Origin: Bog-532 sp963742875
GTDB taxonomy: Bacteria > Actinomycetota > Actinomycetes > Streptosporangiales > Streptosporangiaceae
Direction: 5' to 3'
Length of the DNA: 64,000 nucleotides
Assembly (NCBI GenBank): GCA_963742875.1
Contig: CAVUNO010000025.1
Coordinates: 372,001 to 436,000, forward strand
Below, one piece after another: positions 9,035 through 19,824 of the stretch; the stretch's first letter is position 1; every line of letters starts with the position of its first letter. The notes under the pieces were generated by a model. It was given only the letters and a program-made list of their open reading frames with translations. It searched no databases and had not been told where the DNA came from. Both the position numbers and the translations under genes were made by a program.

Positions 9035-10975
9035 GTGGATCGTTGCGCGCTGTTCGTAGACGCGGGCTACATGCTCGCGGACGGCGCGATGGCCGTTCAC
9101 GGGACGCGCCGGCGAGAGTCGGTCAGCTGGGATTACGAGGGACTGGTGCAGCTCCTCGGGAACCTGGCCCGCGACCGCACCGGCCTCCCGCTGCTGCGGT
9201 GCTACTGGTACGAGGCCACCGTCGAGGGACGGCGCACGGCCGAGCACGACGCGCTCGCGGACATGCCGGGCATCAAATTGCACCTGGCCAAGCTGCGCCC
9301 GGGGCGCCGCGAAGGCGTGGAGACCGAGATTCACCGCGATCTCACGGTCCTGGCGCGCAATCGCGCGGTCAGCGACGCCGTGGTGGTCAGCGCGGAGGAA
9401 GACCTCGCACAGGTGCTCTCCGACGTCCAGGATCTTGGCCTGCGGGTCACCATCGTGCACGTCACGGTGGACGGCAACTGGACGATCTCCCGGTCGCTCC
9501 GCCAGGAGTGCGACGACATCATGGAGCTCACCAGCGCGCACCTGCGTCCCTACGTGGAGCTGACCCCTGGCGCCGAGCCGGCCCGCGCGGACGAACAGTA
9601 TCCCGCGGGGGCCCTGTCTGCCCGGTCGGCTTCCAACGGCCACTCGAACGGCAGCGCCGACTCCTACCCGGCGCTGCCCTCGGGAGGTGGTTCCGGGCCG
9701 CCATCCATCTACACCGTGCCGGTAGTCGCCGAGTACCAGCGCCCTGCGCAGCCGATCGCGCCGTCGGACCGTCAGGACCCTGAGCCCGAGCCCCCGGCCC
9801 GCGACGATCCTGCTGCCGGGGCGAACTCGCCGCTGGCCTTCGGGCGGCCCGAGGTGTCCGGCGTGCCTGGCGTGCCAGAGCGGGCCGAGCCCGCACGTCC
9901 GGAGCCCGCGCTCTCCGAGCCCGGCCGTGGCGACGCCCCTCGTACCGACGTCCGCCGCGGCGACCTGCCATCCGCCGGAATGCGCGGTGATTTTGACCGC
10001 GGCGGCTTCGACGCCCCCGAGCCGGCTCAGCGCGACCGCGGCGACCGCGGCAACGGCGTCCGGGCCGACCGGGGCCGGAGCGACCCGGGTGTGTCGCCGC
10101 TGCCCAGCCCGGCCGGGCGCAACGACGCCGTCGAGACGGAGCCCGCCACCCGTCAGGACCTGTACGGGGCGCCGGTGTCCATGCCGTTCGGGGGTACGTC
10201 CCCGGCGCAGCCGCCGGCCGCGGATGACTTGCCCGGCCGTGCGGAGAGCGGCGGGCACGGCCGTTCGATCCCCACCGGTGACCAGCCCGTCCCGCCCGGG
10301 CCTGCCCAGGGGCCTCAGTCACCGTCGGGCCCGGTCGGCCCGGCGTCCCGGGGCCGTTCGGCCCGCAGCGACTACTCCGGCCGCCTCCGGGGCGCCGAGG
10401 AGCCGCCCGCCTACGGGACCGGCAGCGCGCAGGACCAGTTCGGTGGAGAATCGCTCGATCCACACCGCGTCGGGGTGTCCCCGTCGCCGGGACCGTTCCG
10501 CCGCCCGGGAGGCCCGTCCCCGGCCCCGCCGCTGGGGCCCGCGCCCACCGGGCCCGGCTCGCAGGCCCCGCAGAATCCGCCCGCGCGCCACGGGGCGCCG
10601 GGGCCGCAGGGCGCACCAGCGCCGGGCGCTGCGGTGCCGCAAGGCCCGCAGGCCTACGTCCCTACGCAGAGCGGGCCCTACGGCGGGCCCCAGCCCACCG
10701 CGCCCGGACGGCCGCCGTCGTCAGCCCCGGTATCGCTGACCGACGCGGTGCAGTCGGCGCATGAGGAAGGCAAGGAGTTCGGCGAATCGGTGGTCCGTGA
10801 GGCTCCCGCGCTGTGGCTGGAGGCCGTGCTGGCCCGCAAGCCGCGGATGCCGTCCGACCTGGAGGCCCGCCTGCTGCAGGGCTCGGCGCAGCCGATCGAC
10901 TTCCTGCTCCACGACGAGGTCCGGCACGCGCTCCGGCGCGGATTCTGGGACGCGCTGGAGAGTTCACGGCGCTGA
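9035..10975 (+). CDS. NYN-domain protein with long disordered Pro/Gly/Arg-rich linker
   Basis: Residues 1 to about 190 form a NYN (PIN-like) domain, a fold of metal-dependent RNases: it starts RCALFVDAGYMLADGA, with the first acidic residue in FVDAGY, and has further acidic positions in ETEIHRDLTVLA and VVSAEEDLAQVLSD. Residues about 195-565 are low complexity, rich in Pro, Gly, Arg, Ser and Asp. A conserved-looking segment (LTDAVQSAHEEGKEFGESVV to the end) occupies about 575-646. I choose GTG 9035 because AAGGA lies upstream and the fold starts there; an earlier frame start at 8948 lacks family similarity. The next gene follows after 68 nt on the same strand. RNase activity is a family inference; the substrate is unknown. 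Confidence 0.8.
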   Translation: MDRCALFVDAGYMLADGAMAVHGTRRRESVSWDYEGLVQLLGNLARDRTGLPLLRCYWYEATVEGRRTAEHDALADMPGIKLHLAKLRPGRREGVETEIHRDLTVLARNRAVSDAVVVSAEEDLAQVLSDVQDLGLRVTIVHVTVDGNWTISRSLRQECDDIMELTSAHLRPYVELTPGAEPARADEQYPAGALSARSASNGHSNGSADSYPALPSGGGSGPPSIYTVPVVAEYQRPAQPIAPSDRQDPEPEPPARDDPAAGANSPLAFGRPEVSGVPGVPERAEPARPEPALSEPGRGDAPRTDVRRGDLPSAGMRGDFDRGGFDAPEPAQRDRGDRGNGVRADRGRSDPGVSPLPSPAGRNDAVETEPATRQDLYGAPVSMPFGGTSPAQPPAADDLPGRAESGGHGRSIPTGDQPVPPGPAQGPQSPSGPVGPASRGRSARSDYSGRLRGAEEPPAYGTGSAQDQFGGESLDPHRVGVSPSPGPFRRPGGPSPAPPLGPAPTGPGSQAPQNPPARHGAPGPQGAPAPGAAVPQGPQAYVPTQSGPYGGPQPTAPGRPPSSAPVSLTDAVQSAHEEGKEFGESVVREAPALWLEAVLARKPRMPSDLEARLLQGSAQPIDFLLHDEVRHALRRGFWDALESSRR

Positions 10976-11043
10976 CCCGGACGAACGTGGCCAGGACACA
11001 CGGAACCACCGCTCAGCAGCTGGAATCAACGGACGGGACAACG

Positions 11044-11766
11044 GTGAGCGATCCAGTCCGCCGCGACAGTGCGGCCGCAGGTGACAGCCTGAGTACTGAT
11101 GCCGGCGAAGGGTTGGATGTGGGGGACCTGGGTACGTCCACACACATGGTTGTCCTTAACGATGACCTGTTCGACGAGATCGAATTCGACGCCGCTCGTA
11201 CCGGTGATCACCGGCGTGCAGCGCTGCGCATGAACCATCTCGCCGCGACGGCCGAACAGGCGGGAAGCATGTCCCGGGCCGAGGCGTACATGCGGGCGGG
11301 TGAACAGTGGCTGCTCGCTGACGAGCCCGCGGTAGCCGCCGAACGCTTCGAACTGGCCATGGCGGACGGCGGGGCGACGTTCGCCGACCCGCGGGCGCCG
11401 CTGGCCCGGGCGATGTTCGCACTCGGGCGCCGTGACGAGGGTCTGGCGCTGATCCGCGAGCTCGACCATGAGGGCGCTGAAGGCGGCCGCGATCCGCGTA
11501 CCTGCGACCTGATTGCCGAGCTGCTCGCCGAGCAGGGTGACATGGACGGGGCCCTGCACTGGGCCACGGCAGGCGCGGACGAGTGCAGGCGCCGCGGCGA
11601 CCGGGCCGAGCTGCGGCTACTGCTGAGCCTGCGCTACCGGATCCGCAACGACCTCGGGCTGCCCGAAGATGACTATGACCGGCTGCTCGACGAGCTGACC
11701 GTCGGCACGGGCGAGGGCCAGCGCTTCCGCCCGGCCAGGCCCGCCAGAGGTACAGCGGACAGCTAG
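11044..11766 (+). CDS. TPR-like alpha-helical protein
   Basis: A 240-residue acidic protein. After a roughly 35-residue polar leader (VSDPVRRDSAAAG), it consists of amphipathic helix pairs: RRAALRMNHLAATAEQAG, SRAEAYMRAGEQWLLADEP, FALGRRDEGLALIREL and AELLAEQGDMDGALHWATAG. The spacing is that of tetratricopeptide-type repeats. There is no signal peptide. I start at GTG 11044, after GGACGGGA; a GTG at 10987 is an alternative. It follows the NYN gene by 68 nt and the pair is probably an operon, ending at the terminator at 11783. A partner or adaptor role for the NYN protein is an inference. Confidence 0.72.
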   Translation: MSDPVRRDSAAAGDSLSTDAGEGLDVGDLGTSTHMVVLNDDLFDEIEFDAARTGDHRRAALRMNHLAATAEQAGSMSRAEAYMRAGEQWLLADEPAVAAERFELAMADGGATFADPRAPLARAMFALGRRDEGLALIRELDHEGAEGGRDPRTCDLIAELLAEQGDMDGALHWATAGADECRRRGDRAELRLLLSLRYRIRNDLGLPEDDYDRLLDELTVGTGEGQRFRPARPARGTADS

Positions 11767-11782
11767 CTTCCCTAAGGCACGG

Positions 11783-11815
11783 AAAGCCCGCACGGCCAAT
11801 GGCCGTGCGGGCTTT
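11783..11815. terminator. Bidirectional intrinsic terminator
   Basis: A perfect 15-bp stem (AAAGCCCGCACGGCC, 11783-11797) with an AAT loop and its exact complement at 11801-11815. The stem begins with AAA and ends with TTT, so it works in both directions. It lies between the 3' ends of the TPR gene (plus) and clpB (minus). Confidence 0.93.
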
Positions 11816-11830
11816 CGTTCGAGCAGGCGA

Positions 11831-14486
11831 TCAGGCCTGGTTGGCCGCTTCCTCTGCGGGGCGGATGGTCAGCGCATCCGCTCCCTGATCGACGTCGACG
11901 ACCACCCGGTCACCGTCGGCGATCCCCCCCGACAGCAGGGCCCGCGCCAGCTGGTCCCCGATCGCGGACTGCACCAGGCGGCGCAGTGGCCGGGCCCCGT
12001 AGACCGGATCGAAGCCGGTCAGGGCCAGCCACTCGCGGGCCGCCGGGGTGACAGCCAGCGTGAGCCGCCGGTCGTCCAGCCGGCGGGCTAGGCGTGCGAC
12101 CTGCAGATCGACGATCCGGCTGAGTTCGTCGGTGCCGAGGGCATCGAACACGATCACGTCATCCAGCCGGTTGAGGAACTCCGGCTTGAAGGTGGACCGG
12201 ACGACGTTCATGACCGCGGCCCGCTTGGCGGCCTCGTCGGTCATGGCCGGGTCCGCGATGAACTGCGAGCCCAGGTTCGACGTGAGGATCATGATCGTGT
12301 TGCGGAAGTCCACCGTCCGGCCCTGGCCGTCGGTCAGCCGGCCGTCGTCGAGCACCTGCAGCAGGATGTCGAAGACCTCCGGGTGCGCCTTTTCCACCTC
12401 GTCCAGCAGGATGACGCAATACGGCCGCCGCCGCACGGCCTCGGTGAGCTGGCCGCCCTCCTCGTAACCGACGTAGCCGGGTGGCGCGCCGACCAGGCGC
12501 GCGACCGAGTGCTTCTCGCTGTACTCGCTCATGTCGATGCGGATCATGGCCCGCTCGTCGTCGAACAGAAACGCGGCGAGCGCCTTGGCCAGCTCCGTCT
12601 TACCGACGCCGGTCGGCCCCAGGAACAGGAACGATCCCGTCGGGCGGTCGGGGTCGGCGACGCCGGCCCGCGCCCGGCGGACCGCGTCGGAGACCGCCTG
12701 CACCGCCCGGGCCTGCCCGATGATCCGGTGCCCGAGCTCGTCCTCCATCCGGAGCAGCTTGCCCGTCTCGCCCTCCAGCAGCCGGCCAGCCGGGATACCG
12801 GTCCACGACGCGAACGACGTCCGCGACGTCATCCGGGCCCACTTCTTCCTTGACCATGGGGGCTTCGGCCGGGATGCCCGTGGCACCAGGCGAATTCCCG
12901 TCGGCGCCGGCGCCCGCATCGGAGGCGGCCGCGGCGGTCGCCTCGGCGAGCTCGTGCTCCAGGGCAGGGATCTCGCCGTACATCAGCCGGGAGGCGGCCT
13001 CGAAGTCGGCGTCTCGCTGGGCCCGTTCGGCCTGGCCCTTGAGGTCATCGAGGCGCTTCTTCAGCTCCCCGACCCGGTTGAGGCCGGCCTTCTCCTGGTC
13101 CCAGCGCGCGATGAGCGCGGTGAGCTGCTCCTGCCGGTCGGCCAGGTCAGCGCGCAGCCTCTCCAGCCGGTCCTTGCTCGCGGCGTCGGACTCCCGCGCG
13201 AGCGCCAGCTCCTCCATCTTCATCCGGTCCACGGTCCGCTGCAGCTCGTCGATCTCCACCGGCCGCGAGTCGATCTCCATGCGCAGCCGGGATCCGGCCT
13301 CGTCGATAAGGTCGATCGCCTTGTCCGGCAGAAACCGGGCGGTGATATAGCGGTCGGACAGCGTGGCCGCGGCAACCAGCGCCGCGTCGGAGATCTGCAC
13401 CTGGTGGTGCGCCTCGTAGCGTCCCTTCAGGCCGCGCAGGATCGCGATCGTGTCCTCCACGGAGGGCTCGCCCACGAACACCTGCTGGAACCTGCGCTCC
13501 AGCGCCGGGTCCTTCTCGATCCGCTCCCGGAACTCGTCCAGGGTGGTCGCCCCGACCATGCGCAGCTCGCCGCGGGCCAGCATCGGCTTGAGCATGTTGC
13601 CGGCGTCCATGGCGCCTTCGGCCGCTCCCGCGCCCACGACGGTGTGCAGTTCGTCGATGAACGTGATGACCTGGCCGTCGCTCTGCTTGATCTCGTTCAG
13701 GACGGCCTTGAGCCGCTCCTCGAACTCACCCCGGTACTTGGCTCCGGCCACCATGGCACTGAGGTCGAGGGCGATCAGGCGCTTGCCGCGCAAAGACTCG
13801 GGCACGTCGCCCGCCACGATGCGCTGGGCCAGCCCTTCCACCACCGCCGTCTTGCCGACCCCCGGCTCGCCGATCAGGACCGGATTGTTTTTGGTCCGCC
13901 GGGACAGCACCTGGATGACGCGGCGGATCTCGGCGTCCCGGCCGATCACCGGGTCCAGGGCCCCGTCACGCGCCTGCTGGGTCAGGTCGATGCCGTACTT
14001 CTCCAGCGCCTGATAGGTCTCTTCCGGATTTTCCGTCGTCACCCGGGCGCTCCCGCGGACCTGCGTGAACGCCTCCAGAAGCGCCTCGGGAGTGACCCCC
14101 GCGCCACGGAGCAGCGTAGCGGCCTGGCCGCCGTCGGCGGCCAGGCCCACCAGCAGGTGCTCGGTCGACACGTACTCATCGTTCATCTTCCGGGCCTGGG
14201 ACACCGCCTTGTTGATCACCGCGAGCAGCGCCCGGGACGTCTCCGGCGCGCTCAGCGTTTGCCCGTTGGCGCGCGGGAGTCGGCCCACGCGCGCCTCGGC
14301 GTCCTTGGCCACGACGGCCGGGTCCGCGCCGACCGCCCGCAGCAGCGGGGCCGCGGTGCCCCCATCCTGCGCGATCAGCGCGGCGAGCAGGTGCAGCGGG
14401 TCGACCTGGGGGTTGCCGTCAGCGGCGGCGCGCCGGACGGCGGCCGACACGGCGTCCTGGCTCTTCCTTGTAAGTTTGTCGTCCAT
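11831..14486 (-). CDS. clpB: Chaperone ClpB, split by a single-base frameshift
   Basis: Hexameric AAA+ disaggregase that works with DnaK/DnaJ/GrpE. In frame 1 (from ATG 14486) lie the N-domain repeats, Walker A1 GEPGVGKT at residues 206-213 and the coiled-coil middle domain. After about residue 557 the protein continues in another frame with SWTGIPAGRLLEGE, Walker A2 GPTGVGKT, sensor and C-terminal blocks, ending at 11831. The change lies at 12811-12816: GACGTCGTTCGCG has one more base than needed to read DVV-(A)SWTGIP. Corrected length is about 884 residues, normal for ClpB. A 20-residue Ala/Gly-rich insertion precedes the frameshift. It is the last gene of the dnaK operon. The defect may be an assembly error, since everything else is intact. 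Confidence 0.88.
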
Positions 14487-14542
14487 TTAGCTCTTACGCT
14501 CTGTTTCTCGTTCTCTCGGTCGTGCGTTCTCTTCGGGTCGGT

Positions 14543-15079
14543 TCAGCTCTCGGCCGGGTGCGTTTCGGTGGCCGCCGTGTCGTCGGTGCCGCGATGGGCG
14601 GCCCGGGCCCGGCCATCCTGGCCGCCGGACATCGGATCTGGCCCCGTGACTGGTTCCCAGACGGCGACCCGCGCGCTGCGGGCCGGGACGAGCCCGGGGC
14701 CCTGGCGGCCCTTCCGGAGCAAGTCGGCCAGCCGTGCGGCTACCGAACGGGTGGATTCGAGCTCCACCCGGACTTGCGCGACCTCGCCGTGCAGCTCCGC
14801 GATCAGCCGTCGCGCGCGGTCCAGTTCGTCGTTCAGCTCCAGGATCCGCTTGATCCCGGACAGGTTGACGCCCTCATCCTGCGAGAGGCGCTGCACCTCG
14901 CGCAGCGCCAGAACGTCCCGCATGGAGTAGCGCCGGCCCCGGCCCGTGCTCCGGCCGGGTGATACAAGCCCCAGCCGGTCGTAGGCCCGCAGCGTCTGCG
15001 GATGCAGTCCAGAGAGCTGGGCGGCGACGGAGATGACGTAGACCGGCGTCTCGTCGGACATGTCATACGGGCTTGTCAT
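14543..15079 (-). CDS. hspR: MerR-family heat-shock repressor HspR
   Basis: Represses the dnaK operon (and clpB/lon in streptomycetes) by binding HAIR sites with DnaK as corepressor. Residues about 12-80 carry the MerR winged helix: VYVISVAAQLSGLHPQTLR, then YDRLGLVSPGRSTGRGRRYS and DVLALREVQRLSQDEGVNL, which is typical of HspR. A coiled coil follows (RRLIAELHGEVAQVRVELES) and then a variable polar tail. The start ATG 15079 has AAGGAG 6 nt upstream. It lies between dnaJ (51-nt gap) and clpB (56-nt gap). Two HAIR-type sites precede dnaK at 19121 and 19173, giving autoregulation. Confidence 0.93.
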   Translation of the reverse strand: MTSPYDMSDETPVYVISVAAQLSGLHPQTLRAYDRLGLVSPGRSTGRGRRYSMRDVLALREVQRLSQDEGVNLSGIKRILELNDELDRARRLIAELHGEVAQVRVELESTRSVAARLADLLRKGRQGPGLVPARSARVAVWEPVTGPDPMSGGQDGRARAAHRGTDDTAATETHPAES

Positions 15080-15130
15080 GTCATCTCCTTCTCGCCCTGT
15101 TCATCGTGTCTCCTTCTTTCCTGGCCGGCC

Positions 15131-16333
15131 TTAGGCTTCTTTGGCCCGCAGGAGGAGTTCCTCCCTCGGGTCCTCGCCGGCCGTGGCCTCGCGCAGGTCT
15201 TCCAGGGCCTGACGGCCCTTCGTGCTCACGTTCTTCGGCACCATCACCTCGACGGTGACGAGCAGGTCGCCGTAGGTCCCGTCCGGCCTGCGGATGCCCT
15301 TGCCCCGCACGCGGAACGTGCGGCCGTTGGGCGTGCCGGCCGGGATGCGGACCGTGACTGGCGCACCGCGGAGCGACGGAACCTTGATCTCCGAGCCGAG
15401 GGCCGCCTCCGGGACGGTCACCGGCACGGTGACCGTGAGGTTGCCGCCCGACCGGGCGAAAACGGGATGCGGGGTGACGTGCACCCGCACATACAGGTCG
15501 CCCGCGGGGCCACCGCGCTCGCCCGGCGCGCCCTTGCCCCGGAGCTTGATCCGCTGGCCGTCGGCCACCCCGGCCGGAATGCGCGCCTGGATGGTCCGGG
15601 TGCTCGTCGCGTGGCCGCTGCCGTGGCACGACGGGCACGGGTCCTCGACCACGAGGCCGCGGCCACGGCAGGTCTGGCACGGCTCCGAGAAGGCGAAGTT
15701 GCCGAGGTTCCGGCTGGACTGCCCGGTGCCCTCACAGGTCGGGCAGACCTTAGGCACGGTTCCAGCCCGCGCGCCGGTGCCGTGACAGACCGGGCAGGGG
15801 CCCTCGCCGGTCAGGTGCAGCGGGACCGTGGTGCCGTCGACCGCCTCGCTGAACGAGAGCGCGGTTTCGGTCTCCACGTCCGCGCCACGCCGGGCCCGGG
15901 TCTGCGGGCCCGGCGTGCCGCCGCCCCGGTTACCGAACATTCCGCCGAGCAAGTCACCGATCCGGCCCCCGCCGGCCTCGGCCCCGCCTCCGCCGAACAG
16001 GTCGCCGAGGTCGAAGCCGCCGAAGCCGCCGGCTCCGGTGCCGGTGCCGGCCGTGCCCGGGCGGCCACCGGTACCCGGAACCCGGAACCCGCCGCCACCG
16101 AAGAGCGAGCGGGCGTCATCGTACTCCTTGCGCCGCTTCTCGTCCGACAGGGTGTTGTAGGCCTCGGAAATCTCCTTGAAGCGCTCCTCGGCCTTACGGT
16201 CGCCCTTGTTCGCGTCCGGGTGGTACTTACGGGCGAGCTTGCGGTACGACTGCTTGATCTGGTCGGCGGTTGCGGTCTTAGGGACACCCAGGACCTTGTA
16301 GTAGTCCTTTTCCAGATAATCCTTGGTGCTCAT
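15131..16333 (-). CDS. dnaJ: Chaperone DnaJ
   Basis: Hsp40 co-chaperone that loads substrates onto DnaK and triggers its ATPase. The 400-residue protein has the J domain at about 10-75 (YYKVLGVPKTATADQIK, with HPD in KYHPDANKGD), a Gly/Phe-rich stretch at about 80-145, and four zinc-binding repeats (CPVCHGTG, CPTCEGTG, CQTCRGRG, CPSCHGSG). The C-terminal substrate domains follow. This is a full type I DnaJ. GrpE ends 31 nt upstream. Confidence 0.96.
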   Translation of the reverse strand: MSTKDYLEKDYYKVLGVPKTATADQIKQSYRKLARKYHPDANKGDRKAEERFKEISEAYNTLSDEKRRKEYDDARSLFGGGGFRVPGTGGRPGTAGTGTGAGGFGGFDLGDLFGGGGAEAGGGRIGDLLGGMFGNRGGGTPGPQTRARRGADVETETALSFSEAVDGTTVPLHLTGEGPCPVCHGTGARAGTVPKVCPTCEGTGQSSRNLGNFAFSEPCQTCRGRGLVVEDPCPSCHGSGHATSTRTIQARIPAGVADGQRIKLRGKGAPGERGGPAGDLYVRVHVTPHPVFARSGGNLTVTVPVTVPEAALGSEIKVPSLRGAPVTVRIPAGTPNGRTFRVRGKGIRRPDGTYGDLLVTVEVMVPKNVSTKGRQALEDLREATAGEDPREELLLRAKEA

Positions 16334-16364
16334 CCGGTGTGCTCATCGCTCCCCTCGCCGCTCG

Positions 16365-17206
16365 TTAGTTGTCTTCCCGGTCGTCCGGACGGCCCGGCTG
16401 CCCGGCGTCCGCGCCCGGTTCGAGGGCACCATCCGGGCCGGTTGCCGGTTCCGCCACCAGGACCCGGGCCGGGCGCAGGATCCGGTCGCCGACCTTGTAG
16501 CCCGGCTGGAAGATCTCCGCGCAGGTGACCTCGGTGACGTCGGGCGAATAGGAGTGAGCGAGCGCCTCATGGATCTTGGGGTCGAATGGCTCCCCCGGCT
16601 CCCCGTAGGTCACCAGGCCAAGCTTCGACGCGGCCGACTCCAGGGACTCGGCGACGGACTTGAAACCGCCCGACAGCTCGTCGTGCTGGCGGGCCTGGCC
16701 GATCGCGTCGAGCGCTGGCAACAGCTCGGTCAGCACGTTCGCGAGCGCGAGCTCGCGCACGGCCGTCCGGTCCCGGTCCACGCGCTTGCGGTAGTTCGCG
16801 TACTCCGCCTGGATCCGCTGCAGATCGGCCGTCCGGTCGGCCAGCTGCTCCCTCAGTTTTGCCATCTCCTCGTTCATGCCCGTACCGCCGGCGGGGGCCG
16901 TGTGCGCCTCGGAACCGTTCCCGGCCTCCCCGGCCGCGCCATCCTGCCCGGTGGCGGTGCCGGACACGCCGGGCCCGCCAGGCCCGGCGTGCTCGTCCGG
17001 CCCGGGGGCGGGCGTGGAGCCTTCCGGCTCCACGCCCCTCCCGTGCCGCGAGCCCTGGCCACCCTCGTCCTGGCCGTAATCGCCCGGTGCGGAGGCCGCG
17101 TGCTTGCCGCGGGGCCTATCCGGCTCTCTCACCTGCCCGGTCACGGGGTCGATGCGCCGGCGGTCGTGGATCACCGGCCCGTTGCCCATTTCCTCAGGTG
17201 AATTCA

Positions 17207-17207
<1 letters not shown>
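16365..17207 (-). CDS. grpE: Nucleotide exchange factor GrpE
   Basis: Releases ADP from DnaK. The 280-residue protein has a long polar N-terminal extension (about 110 residues, rich in Gly, Pro and Asp). The coiled coil and four-helix core then begin at MNEEMAKLREQLADRTADLQ, with YANYRKRVDRDR and the beta-domain FDPKIHEALAHS...YKVGDRILRPARV. The start ATG at 17207 shares one base with the dnaK stop (TGATG), indicating translational coupling. The N-terminal extension is longer than usual. Confidence 0.93.
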
Positions 17208-19089
<1,882 letters not shown>

Positions 19090-19120
19090 GAGCAATCCCT
19101 ATGGTTGAACGTCTGTGTGT

Positions 19121-19141
19121 GTTGAGTCTTCCACGCTCAAG
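19121..19141 (-). promoter_or_regulatory. HAIR-type HspR operator, proximal
   Basis: GTTGAGT-N7-GCTCAAG closely matches the HAIR consensus CTTGAGT-N7-ACTCAAG. It lies 32 bp upstream of the dnaK start. Together with the distal site it fits HspR autoregulation of the operon, which contains hspR itself. Confidence 0.88.
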
Positions 19142-19172
19142 GTTGCCATGGCCGATCACCGATGGCAACTGA

Positions 19173-19193
19173 CTTGAGTCTGTTAGGCTCAAC
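19173..19193 (-). promoter_or_regulatory. HAIR-type HspR operator, distal
   Basis: CTTGAGT-N7-GCTCAAC is a second near-consensus HAIR element, 52 bp from the first (start to start). Multiple HAIR sites in front of dnaK are known in streptomycetes. Confidence 0.85.
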
Positions 19194-19824
19194 TTTATTG
19201 GGGCGATGCTTGTTCCCGGCGCCCGGAAAAATTTCCGGGCTTGCGCCGGACAACATCTCCGGACCGGTCCCCTGGGCCTCCGCGGTGGGCATCCCGCCGA
19301 ACGGAACGGCCGGGAGCCGCGCCCCTTTCCGGGGTGTCCCGCTGTCATAACGCCGTACCGCCCGCGGCGCATCCAGCCTGGCGGGCGGCCAGCGCCGGGG
19401 AGACCCGGGACCATAGCCGTCCGGCATCCAGACGGAGCCCACGGCCTTATTCGGCGCCCAGAAAGACCCCCGGCGCCCCTCGTTCGGCGAGTAGATGGAG
19501 CCGCTGGGCCGGTCTCGCCCGGCCTCCGGAAAGACCCGGGTCAAGCCTCGTTCGGCGGTACATGGAGCCCGCGGCGGTCTCCCCCGGTGTACCGGGAACC
19601 TGCACCAGGCCTCGTTTGGCATATAGATTCGGCATATAAAAGGGTGTCAGTCGGCCCGGGAGAGCTGGCCCGTCGGCGGCCCGCACTGGTCCGCAACAGT
19701 TACCAGCCGGTAAGATTCCCGACGGCAAATGTCCGGCCGGCCGGGCGGCACGCGGTGAGGCGGGCCAGAACAGGCGGAAGCCAGCGGCGTACGCTGGCAG
19801 CCGACGCTGCAGGAGGAGGTCCCC
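19194..19824. other. Non-coding region with imperfect CCTCGTTCGGC repeats
   Basis: No supported gene. The motif CCTCGTTCGGC (or CCTCGTTTGGC, CCTTATTCGGC) recurs at about 19445, 19478, 19546 and 19610, the last three roughly 64-68 bp apart, each followed by similar purine-rich sequence (such as TACATGGAGCC or TAGATGGAGCC). The final copy merges into an AT-rich stretch with TATAAAAGG at 19634-19642. Frames on the minus strand here repeat PNE/PNK-like fragments, but codon use is not convincing. The region separates the divergent dnaK and etfD-like promoters. Confidence 0.5.

Noticed and set aside
12531..14930. An 799-codon plus-strand frame opposite clpB
   Set aside because: Antisense shadow of a conserved gene; no domain and atypical amino-acid composition.
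15002..17201. Long plus-strand frames opposite dnaJ and grpE
   Set aside because: Antisense shadows; composition mirrors the codon bias of the minus strand.
19137..19622. A 161-codon minus-strand frame upstream of dnaK
   Set aside because: Reads through repeats and the HAIR sites, irregular codon use and no family.
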